Positions 58,095 through 64,000 of a DNA stretch of 64,000 nucleotides are shown here, in pieces; the stretch's first letter is position 1; each line of letters starts with the position of its first letter. Source of the DNA: Henriciella sp045287255 (lineage in GTDB: Bacteria; Pseudomonadota; Alphaproteobacteria; Caulobacterales; Hyphomonadaceae); assembly GCF_045287255.1 (NCBI RefSeq), contig NZ_CP137142.1, forward strand, positions 992,001 to 1,056,000, written 5' to 3'. Both the position numbers and the translations under genes were made by a program. Under the pieces are notes generated by a model. The model did no database searches. It had not been told where the DNA came from and saw nothing but the letters and a program-made list of their open reading frames with translations.

Positions 58095-59018
58095 TTATTT
58101 CGAAGAAATCAACTCAGGCAATTTCCGGGTGATGTGCTCTGCAAAGGCGGTCACAGCAGGTGGTGTCCCGCGGCGAGATGGCTGCAAGAGGCTGAGCGTT
58201 GCTTCGCCGGATCTCCATTCCGGGAGAATGCTTACAAGGCGACCGATTTTGACGTCGTTCTCACACACATAGGCTGGAAGCGACACCACGCCTAAACCTG
58301 CTGCGCAGGCTTCCTTGAGCGTGACCATATCGTCACTGCTCAGTCTGGGAATGAATTGAATAAGTTTTGAATCTCCGTGGTTGTTATGCAGTTTCCATTG
58401 CCCGACATCGTTGCGCCATCCGAGACAAAGCCCGCTATGAACTTTCAAGTCGTCGGGGGCAGCTGGTTCGCCGAATTCTTCGGTGTAGCGAGGCGAGGCG
58501 AACAATCGCCAATCGACTTTTGCGACTCGCTTCTGGATGAGGCTAGAATCTGGCAGGTTCTCGACGTGCCCTCTGATCGCGAGGTCCAGGCCTGCGTCGA
58601 TGAGATTGACAAGCTCATTTGTAACGAATTGTCCGATTTCGACCTTCGGGTGTTGGCGGAGGAAGTCTGAAACAAGTGCTTCCAGGGCAAACTGCGCGAC
58701 GCCCGGTGAACAGGATATACGCACTTTCCCAGTCAACACTTCGCTTCGCTGCTTGATCGCAACTTCCGCCGCATGCACTTCCTCCATCACGGCCTTGGCG
58801 TGACGGAAAAATTCAATACCCGCATCAGTGATCGCAAACTGGCGCGAGGTTCGCTGGATAAGCCGAGCGCCTAGTCGCGCTTCCAGTTGCTGAATGTGAC
58901 GACTGATCCGGGACTTCGGGATGCCAAGCGTGCGTCCCGCGGGCGCAAATCCCCGCTGCTCCACCACATGGAAGAAGTAGGCATAGTCGTTCAAATCGAA
59001 TGTCGGATCCTGTAGCAT
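58095..59018 (-). CDS. LysR-family transcriptional regulator
   Basis: A 307-residue LysR protein. The N-terminal winged HTH (LNDYAYFFHVVEQRGFAPAGRTLGIPKSRISRHIQQLEARLGARLIQRTSR) is followed by a co-inducer domain (about 90-300). The likely effector is an aromatic or quinone compound, by neighbours only. A palindrome ATAG-N11-CTAT (59029-59047) sits 11 bases before the start, the normal place for its own operator. It diverges from the short AraC gene. Confidence 0.92.
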   Translation of the reverse strand: MLQDPTFDLNDYAYFFHVVEQRGFAPAGRTLGIPKSRISRHIQQLEARLGARLIQRTSRQFAITDAGIEFFRHAKAVMEEVHAAEVAIKQRSEVLTGKVRISCSPGVAQFALEALVSDFLRQHPKVEIGQFVTNELVNLIDAGLDLAIRGHVENLPDSSLIQKRVAKVDWRLFASPRYTEEFGEPAAPDDLKVHSGLCLGWRNDVGQWKLHNNHGDSKLIQFIPRLSSDDMVTLKEACAAGLGVVSLPAYVCENDVKIGRLVSILPEWRSGEATLSLLQPSRRGTPPAVTAFAEHITRKLPELISSK

Positions 59019-59028
59019 GGTGCCATTT

Positions 59029-59047
59029 ATAGAACGATAAGTCCTAT
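59029..59047. promoter_or_regulatory. LysR-type T-N11-A site
   Basis: ATAG (59029-59032), 11 bases, CTAT (59044-59047): a perfect short palindrome of T-N11-A type in the 93-base divergent gap between lysR and the truncated araC. It probably mediates lysR autoregulation and control of the divergent gene. Confidence 0.6.
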
Positions 59048-59111
59048 GTACAGGAATTTCGCGCAGGTCGTTCCGATAGTATGTCCTTAACTCGAGAAGA
59101 GGAGAGGACGC

Positions 59112-59717
59112 ATGTCGTACAGTTCATTGGCAATAGATCAGGATCATCACACCGCTGAACAGGCACTGTTCCTCGGAGAACTGAATGTCATTTGGGCGCG
59201 ACCTGACGCATTCCCGTTTGACCACTCAATGTTTTCAGAACCATTCGGGCAAACCCCTGCAAGTCGGTCCCGGGCAGAAACAGGACGATCCATTGGTTCA
59301 CGCTCGCGCATCGATTTGGCAGGTAGAGTCCGCCGTGCGGTCACCGACACGCTCAGCGAAGGCGTGCCCACACTTTCCGCTATCGCTTCGGAAATGGGGA
59401 TCGGCCCCCGGACCTTGCAGCGGCATTTGTCCGCCAACGGACATTCGTTCCAGGGCATTGTTGATATGGCCCGTAAGGACCTTGCGCAGCGGCTATTACA
59501 GGAAACAGAACTTTGCCTGGCCGAAATCGCATTTTTGACGGGGTTCTCTGAGCAGAGCGGTTTCACCCGCGCATTCAAGCGCTGGGCAGGGCAAACCCCT
59601 CGTTCATACAGACTGGAAACGAGCTCGGTTCGGCAATCAGGACCTGACTCGATCGGTCCATACTCTGGCGTTTCCGAACAACAGAACGCTCCTCATTACT
59701 GCAATCAACTGACTTAA
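59112..59717 (+). CDS. Truncated AraC-family paralogue (DNA-binding half only)
   Basis: A 201-residue protein whose residues about 80-180 are nearly the same as the DNA-binding half of the AraC at 51362 (EGVPTLS-IASE-GIGPRTLQR...FLTGFSEQSGFTRAFKRWAGQTPRSYRL). Only a short N-terminal remnant (DAFPFDHSMFSEP) remains of the sensor domain. At the 3' end the usual stop is lost, so translation continues through motif copy 3 and adds about 24 residues. GAGGAGAGG before the ATG gives a good ribosome site, so it may be expressed as a sensor-less activator or competitor; otherwise it is a pseudogene. Confidence 0.75.
   Translation: MSYSSLAIDQDHHTAEQALFLGELNVIWARPDAFPFDHSMFSEPFGQTPASRSRAETGRSIGSRSRIDLAGRVRRAVTDTLSEGVPTLSAIASEMGIGPRTLQRHLSANGHSFQGIVDMARKDLAQRLLQETELCLAEIAFLTGFSEQSGFTRAFKRWAGQTPRSYRLETSSVRQSGPDSIGPYSGVSEQQNAPHYCNQLT
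59645..59665 (+). promoter_or_regulatory. Proposed AraC operator, copy 3 (pirin operon)
   Basis: TGACTCGATCGGTCC followed by ATACTC; matches copy 2 at 18 of 21 positions. It lies within the last codons of the truncated araC and 76 bases before the pirin ATG. Confidence 0.6.
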
Positions 59718-59741
59718 CCAAACGAAAGAGAGGGAAGCCAA

Positions 59742-60623
59742 ATGCCCTATGACTCATACAATGCACACGAACAATCGGTCCCTGTTGAATTGACAAAAGT
59801 TCAAGGGAAGCCATTTTCGATCGGCGCAGGGTTTGACGCGTTGAGTTTCACACACGCCATGTATGCGGGAGCAATGGATCCCCTGATCATGGTGGACCAT
59901 TTCACTATGACAGCGCCCACATTTGGGCCTCATGCCCACGCGGGCCTGTCGGCTGTATCAATCCTGTTCGAGGATAGCGAAGGCATCTTCAACAACAAAG
60001 ACAGCCTCGGTAACGACATCGATTTGTTGCCGGGGGACCTGTACTGGCTGAAGGCAGGACGCGGCGCTGTCCACGATGAAAAGCCACGAACGGGCGCACG
60101 CACTCACGCGCTGCAGGTCTTCGTAAATTTGCCAACGCGCATGAAGTATGACGCGCCAGACTCTCTTCATGTCAAATCAACCGACATGCCGGTGAGTGTC
60201 GGCGAAGGGTATCGCGCTCGCCTGGTACTTGGTGAAAGCCATGAGATAAAAGGCGCTAGCTCACCCGCACTCCCGATGACCATCTTGGATGTAAATCTGG
60301 AAGAGGGCGCTTCGTTCGCACATCAAGTTCCATCCGGACAATCTTCGTGGCTGTTGGGCATCGATGGTGCCATCGGTATCCGGAACGGCGATGCGACAGC
60401 ATCTCTCAAATCCGGAGCGTCGGTATCGATCCGTGCTCAGGACCAAGCCCAGGATCTTATCATCTCCGGAAACACAAAAGCGCATTTCGTCATTCTTCAA
60501 GCTGAACCGTTGCGTGAACCATTTGTGCAGCGCGGCCCCTTCGCGATGACCACCGAAAAGGAAGTTGATGCCATGTTTGCTGCGCACGCCGCAGGCGAGC
60601 TTGGCTCACTCGACGACCTTTAA
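59742..60623 (+). CDS. Pirin family protein
   Basis: A 293-residue bicupin. The four metal ligands of pirin are present: H64 and H66 in GPHAHAG, H111 and E113 in GAVHDEKP. Bacterial pirins such as YhhW and YhaK are metal-dependent, with quercetinase activity or redox-sensing roles. The second cupin (about 170-290) lacks obvious ligands, as usual. GAGAGGGAAG precedes the ATG. Motif copy 3 is 76 bases upstream. The isochorismatase gene follows. Confidence 0.92.
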   Translation: MPYDSYNAHEQSVPVELTKVQGKPFSIGAGFDALSFTHAMYAGAMDPLIMVDHFTMTAPTFGPHAHAGLSAVSILFEDSEGIFNNKDSLGNDIDLLPGDLYWLKAGRGAVHDEKPRTGARTHALQVFVNLPTRMKYDAPDSLHVKSTDMPVSVGEGYRARLVLGESHEIKGASSPALPMTILDVNLEEGASFAHQVPSGQSSWLLGIDGAIGIRNGDATASLKSGASVSIRAQDQAQDLIISGNTKAHFVILQAEPLREPFVQRGPFAMTTEKEVDAMFAAHAAGELGSLDDL

Positions 60624-60663
60624 TTCGAATTCCAGCCTCTCAACCAATCAAAAGGAGTGAACC

Positions 60664-61302
60664 ATGACCACGACGCATTACAACCCCGAACCTTTGACAG
60701 CGGATAACGCAGCCCTTGTACTGATAGATCATCAAGTGGGGCTCATGACGGGCATTCGGGATTTCTCGATTGCCGAGCTAAAGCATAATGTGGTTGGCCT
60801 CGCTAAGGCTGCGAGTGCCCTCGAAATCCCAATTGTAACCACCACCACATCGGCAGAGACGCTTTGGGGGCCTGCCTTCCCAGAGCTGCAAGCGGCTCTT
60901 CCTGATCAAACATTCATCGATCGCACCACCGTCAACGCCTGGGACGATCCTCGCGTCGAGGCAGCGATACGTGCGACAGGACGCAAGAAACTGATCTTCG
61001 CAGGAATCTCCCTTGAAGTCTGCGCCGCTTTCCCGGCGATGCGGGCCGTGAGAGAAGGCTTCGAGGCCTACGTGGCGGTGGATGCGAGTGGCAATTTCAA
61101 TTCCACCAAACGGGAAACCGGGATGGCGCGCCTCGTTCAGAGCGGCGTTGTGATCGCAGACGGGGCTAGCCTCATGATCGAAATTCTTGCTGATAATGCT
61201 TCACCAAAAGCCATGGAAGTCTACTCAGCACTCGCCATGGATTGGTCGATCTTGGTTGGCCAGGTCCGAACCAGTGCCATTGAGCAGGCAGCTTCAAGCT
61301 AG
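60664..61302 (+). CDS. Isochorismatase-family cysteine hydrolase
   Basis: A 212-residue cysteine hydrolase of the YcaC-like branch. The catalytic Asp is in ALVLIDHQVGLM, the Lys is in the GRKKLIFAG strand region, and the cysteine is in GISLEVCAAFPAMRA. Natural substrates are small amides or vinyl ethers; that of YcaC-like members is not known. AAAGGAGTGA lies before the ATG. The gene is likely co-transcribed with pirin. Confidence 0.9.
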   Translation: MTTTHYNPEPLTADNAALVLIDHQVGLMTGIRDFSIAELKHNVVGLAKAASALEIPIVTTTTSAETLWGPAFPELQAALPDQTFIDRTTVNAWDDPRVEAAIRATGRKKLIFAGISLEVCAAFPAMRAVREGFEAYVAVDASGNFNSTKRETGMARLVQSGVVIADGASLMIEILADNASPKAMEVYSALAMDWSILVGQVRTSAIEQAASS

Positions 61303-61382
61303 CCTTTCGAGGTGCGTGGAGGGGGCAGGGGCAATCCAGTCCCCTCACAGTTCCATATCAACGAAAAACCAGGATACCAGAA

Positions 61383-61622
61383 ATGCCTTCTACACCGGAC
61401 GATCCGATCGAACCGTGCAGGCCGTTGCCAAGACATAAGATAGCAGTACTCACTTTTATCGGTCTGTTGCCGCCTGTTTACATTGTTCCGCAATTGCTTT
61501 CGAGCTTATTCCCGGATCAGCTTCTCGTCGTCACTATCATCGCGGTAGGAGTTATCGTCATTTTGATGAATTACGCGATAATGCCGGTATTAAAGCGGCT
61601 GTTCGGACGATGGCTTCATTAG
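61383..61622 (+). CDS. Small membrane protein resembling the anchor of ABM-domain proteins
   Basis: A 79-residue protein with two membrane helices (about 19-40 and 47-68). The pattern PRHKIAVLTFIGLLPPVYIV...MNYAIMPVLKRLFGRWL is like the C-terminal two-helix tail attached to antibiotic biosynthesis monooxygenase (ABM) domains. Here no ABM domain precedes it, so it is either an orphan remnant or a stand-alone anchor. Family resemblance is from pattern reading and is moderately secure. Confidence 0.6.
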   Translation: MPSTPDDPIEPCRPLPRHKIAVLTFIGLLPPVYIVPQLLSSLFPDQLLVVTIIAVGVIVILMNYAIMPVLKRLFGRWLH

Positions 61623-61634
61623 TCGACGGTAAAC

Positions 61635-62012
61635 TCAAAGCTGTGATATATCGACGAAAACTCTGTAGTCTGCAATTTTGCCATCGTATAGGTCGAGATG
61701 CGCAGCAAATGGGACTTCGATTTCGGTAAGGTCATTGCGGGTGTAGTGCACATTGCCGTCGCACAGCGCTGTGTCACCGTTTGACCAAATACCCGTGATC
61801 GTGTGCCGCATCGCTTTGATCGTTGAGAAGAACGCCTCATTCGCTGCCTTGACCTGCTCGCGTCCGTTTAGGGCTTCGTGATTGCCAAGTTGAAAGCGCA
61901 CATCATCTGTGACTTGGTCGACAACGCCTTCGGCGTCCAAGCTGTCCACAGCATTGTAAAGAGCTGTAATCAGCGGCGTATGTTCGGTTTTTTGTTGAGT
62001 TAGAATCTGCAT
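61635..62012 (-). CDS. NTF2-fold (SnoaL-like) protein, 125 aa
   Basis: A small SnoaL/ketosteroid-isomerase-like protein: helices at the start (LITALYNAVDSLDAEGVVDQVTDDVRFQLGNHEALNGREQVKAANEAFF), then beta strands ending DLYDGKIADYRVFVDIS. Ligand and activity are unknown. It is the last of three minus-strand genes (GST, EamA, SnoaL) and converges with the small membrane protein gene. Confidence 0.85.
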   Translation of the reverse strand: MQILTQQKTEHTPLITALYNAVDSLDAEGVVDQVTDDVRFQLGNHEALNGREQVKAANEAFFSTIKAMRHTITGIWSNGDTALCDGNVHYTRNDLTEIEVPFAAHLDLYDGKIADYRVFVDISQL

Positions 62013-62050
62013 GGGACTTTCCTTTCATCGCAGAGTGAGTGGTGGTTCGT

Positions 62051-62989
62051 TTACGGGTGATCTGCTGTCGACGACGCTATCGATGAGAGAGCCTTACCTG
62101 GCAGCTTTAGATGCCCGTTGGTGACTGCTAGCCCCACAAATAAGAAAACTAGAGACACAGCGAAGATGGGCGAAATTTCTTCACCATAGGCGATCCCGCC
62201 GAAGGTGATGCCGAAGAGGGTCGCGAAGTAACCAACTTGAGAGAAGCCTACGCCATCGGTTCGCCGTTGAACTTCGAAGGTTAGAGCGTAGCTAAGCGCA
62301 CTGATCAGTCCGATGCCGAGGACGGCGAACAAAGCGGTTGGATTGATTGCAGGGTCTATTCTGAATTGCCCGGTTAGGAGCAAAGCTGGAGCAATCAGTA
62401 CAACCTGAAAAAAGAGTGTTCCGGCGGCAAGAGCGGTCGGGTTTGCGCCCGAGGGATAAGCGCGGCTTCGAAACACGTTGCCCAATGCGAGTACAGCAGG
62501 CCCCGCGAGCGCCAATAGTATCCAGAATGAAGCGTCGAGGTTGCCGTTCAGACCTTGAGCCGTCGCAAGGCTAATGCCCACAAATCCAATCGAAATGCCA
62601 ATCAAGCGATTAAGTGGGAGCATTCGTTTTTCGATGAAAGCTGCGACCATGAAGGTGAACATCGGCGCCAAGGTCATGAGCGCCGAGTAAAACCCGATGC
62701 TGATATGTTCTAAAACCACGTATCCGATGACACCGGGCACGCTCACGCCAAGGAGGCCCGCCCCCAGATAATAGACGATGTAAGTCTTTCCGATGCGGGG
62801 ACGCGTTCTACCGGCAAGCAAAACAAGGAGAAGGCTCGTGCTTGCCACAGCGACTTGCCAAAACAATGCAAGAAGCGGCGGAACACCTGATATGGCGACC
62901 AATTTCGATAAGGTTACGCTTACGCCGACGAGTAGCCCGATCAGAATGATCAGCATTGTCGGGGACGCGCGCTGGATCATGCTGGGCAT
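62051..62989 (-). CDS. EamA (DMT) family transporter
   Basis: A 312-residue inner-membrane protein with ten predicted helices in two EamA repeats (about 12-140 and 150-290), as in drug/metabolite exporters such as RhaT/YdcZ relatives. The substrate is unknown. Its ATG overlaps the stop of the GST gene (TAATG), so the two are translationally coupled, hinting that it may export a product or toxic substrate of the same pathway. Confidence 0.9.
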   Translation of the reverse strand: MPSMIQRASPTMLIILIGLLVGVSVTLSKLVAISGVPPLLALFWQVAVASTSLLLVLLAGRTRPRIGKTYIVYYLGAGLLGVSVPGVIGYVVLEHISIGFYSALMTLAPMFTFMVAAFIEKRMLPLNRLIGISIGFVGISLATAQGLNGNLDASFWILLALAGPAVLALGNVFRSRAYPSGANPTALAAGTLFFQVVLIAPALLLTGQFRIDPAINPTALFAVLGIGLISALSYALTFEVQRRTDGVGFSQVGYFATLFGITFGGIAYGEEISPIFAVSLVFLFVGLAVTNGHLKLPGKALSSIASSTADHP

Positions 62990-63939
62990 TACGCGTGCTC
63001 CGTCATAATGGTCTGCAGGCCCGAAATCGGTTTTGGGCCGATCGAAATGATACCTGCTGGGTTTATGTGACGATGGCTGCGGAAGTAGTGCTCGCGGATA
63101 TGAGGCATGTCGATCGTGGCGGCGACCTCCGGTATCTCTATGATTTGAGATAGGTATCTCGACAGTGCCGGATAATCCGCAATCCGCGCGCGGTCAGTTT
63201 TGAAATGCGTGAAATAAACCGGATCAAACCGCAGCAGGGTTGGAAACAGTTTTAGGTCGACTTCCGTTAATTGTTCACCGGCGAGAAACTGACGTTCGGT
63301 CAGAAGGGTCTCGAGGGACTCTAGAGCCTCAAAGAGTCCCAAGACCGCTTCACAATATGCTGCCTGCGTCGTGGCAAAGCCCGCGCGATAGACGCCATTG
63401 CGAACCGGCTCTTGTACAAAATCTGCAATCCGGTCGATTTCGGAGCGCAGATGCGCTGGGTACAGTTCGGGCCCAGCCTCGGGCGCAAATGCTGAGCCCA
63501 ACATCCTCATAATGTCGGCGGAGTCCGTGCTCACGATCTTTCCGCTTTTCCGGTCCAAGAGCACAGGCGCTGAAATCGCGCCGGTGTAGTCAGGTGCTGC
63601 GCGCTGATAGACCTCGAACAGATATCTATCACGCGGTACGCCATCTGTTGGAACGAACTGTGCCTGGTCGATGACCCAGCCGTTTTCGGACATGATAGGA
63701 TCCATCCAGGTGATCCCAACAACCTCACGCAGTCCCTTCAGCGACAAAACCAGCTCTACTCCGTGACACCATGGACAGGCCTTGGACAAATAGAGGTGAT
63801 AGCGATCTTGCTCAGCGGGAAACGCCGCTGCCGCATCAGGCTCAATCCATCCGCGAAACTGACTTGGCAGGCGCGCGAAGGCACCATTCGGATCTTTGGG
63901 TTTGTCACGAAGGATCCCATTGATGAGCATCTTCGGCAT
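62989..63939 (-). CDS. Glutathione S-transferase, glutathionyl-hydroquinone reductase-like (Xi class)
   Basis: A 316-residue GST with the motif KACPWCHGVELVLSLKGL (C55-P-W-C58) and the FRGWIEPDAAAAFPAEQDRYHLY segment of the YqjG/ECM4/PcpF group, which reduce glutathionyl-hydroquinones back to hydroquinone plus glutathione disulfide. The N-terminal domain continues with AISAPVLLDRKSGKIVSTDSADIMRML and the C-terminal helical domain with LLRFDPVYFTHFKTDRARI. In E. coli the yqjG gene is next to the DoxX gene yqjF, a useful parallel. Start ATG at 63939 has GGAG upstream; an earlier ATG at 63957 does not. Confidence 0.88.
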   Translation of the reverse strand: MPKMLINGILRDKPKDPNGAFARLPSQFRGWIEPDAAAAFPAEQDRYHLYLSKACPWCHGVELVLSLKGLREVVGITWMDPIMSENGWVIDQAQFVPTDGVPRDRYLFEVYQRAAPDYTGAISAPVLLDRKSGKIVSTDSADIMRMLGSAFAPEAGPELYPAHLRSEIDRIADFVQEPVRNGVYRAGFATTQAAYCEAVLGLFEALESLETLLTERQFLAGEQLTEVDLKLFPTLLRFDPVYFTHFKTDRARIADYPALSRYLSQIIEIPEVAATIDMPHIREHYFRSHRHINPAGIISIGPKPISGLQTIMTEHA

Positions 63940-63955
63940 TGTCGTCTCCAACTTC

Positions 63956-63968
63956 ATTCAAGTTGAAT
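63956..63968. promoter_or_regulatory. Short palindrome ATTCAAGTTGAAT upstream of the GST gene
   Basis: A perfect 6-bp inverted repeat around a single G, 17 bases ahead of the GST start. It may be an operator for a TetR/HxlR/MarR-type factor; nothing else is known. Confidence 0.4.
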
Positions 63969-64000
63969 TCGATCTAGGGAGTTTCCATAAATGTGATAAT

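Noticed and set aside
1..64000. CRISPR arrays or rRNA operons
   Set aside because: No regularly spaced repeats of CRISPR type and no rRNA-like sequence were seen.

Overview
The window reads as the chromosome of an alphaproteobacterium, most likely a marine Hyphomonadaceae/Maricaulales or Caulobacterales relative. Evidence: a TipF-like EAL protein beside a TIGR01459 HAD hydrolase, ribF-ileS-lspA-DUF3035-M16-M16 in one strand run, DUF2842, an HWE-type histidine kinase, and a type-2 heme A synthase. All taxonomic statements are inference from gene content. A mobile element is inserted at a tRNA-Leu gene.

Region 1 (1-28.5 kb) is the chromosomal backbone. It opens with the 5' end of a DUF262 gene on the minus strand, then FAH hydrolase and a lipoprotein, tipF, HAD hydrolase, MaoC hydratase, ribF, ileS, lspA, a DUF3035 lipoprotein, an active/inactive pair of M16 peptidases, a GFA protein, phosphomannomutase/phosphoglucomutase, an unknown protein, a SIRT5-like sirtuin, gltX, an FKBP isomerase, a LOG-family protein, an Atm1-type ABC exporter, a protein with the phosphatidylserine decarboxylase fold but without its pyruvoyl-forming serine, an HWE kinase, ctaA, rplM-rpsI, argC and lipB. 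Housekeeping roles are translation, flavin, lipoprotein and heme synthesis, arginine synthesis and lipoylation.

Region 2 (28.5-48.6 kb) is an integrative conjugative element (ICE). It starts at tRNA-Leu(GAG), followed by a tyrosine integrase, DUF736, DUF2274 and a complete trbBCDEJLFGI mating-pore operon on the minus strand, with a truncated second trbF. Next come a DUF2285-type protein, a membrane protein, an IS3-family insertion sequence, traF, a putative oriT, a MOBP/DUF3363 relaxase, traG (coupling protein) and a ribbon-helix-helix protein, all but the IS on the plus strand. Relative to the usual order of this ICE type, the block from DUF2285 to the ribbon-helix-helix gene looks inverted.

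Region 3 (48.6-64 kb) is cargo or accessory DNA. Its genes are a CPBP protease, an alpha/beta hydrolase lipoprotein, an AraC regulator, an NmrA oxidoreductase, DUF1772, an HExxH protein, a class-C-like serine hydrolase, DoxX, two NTF2-fold proteins, a DODA dioxygenase, LysR, a truncated AraC paralogue, pirin, an isochorismatase-family hydrolase, an orphan membrane anchor, an EamA transporter and a glutathionyl-hydroquinone reductase-like GST. The mixture suggests quinone/electrophile stress defence. The strongest new signal is here: a 21-bp motif found three times, each 75-77 bp ahead of the start codon of the first gene of an operon (NmrA, DoxX, pirin). Two of the copies sit at the 3' ends of the two AraC genes, so this looks like an AraC regulon spread by segmental duplication. 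No second copy of the tRNA end was seen, so the right end of the mobile element is either beyond the window or not recognisable.
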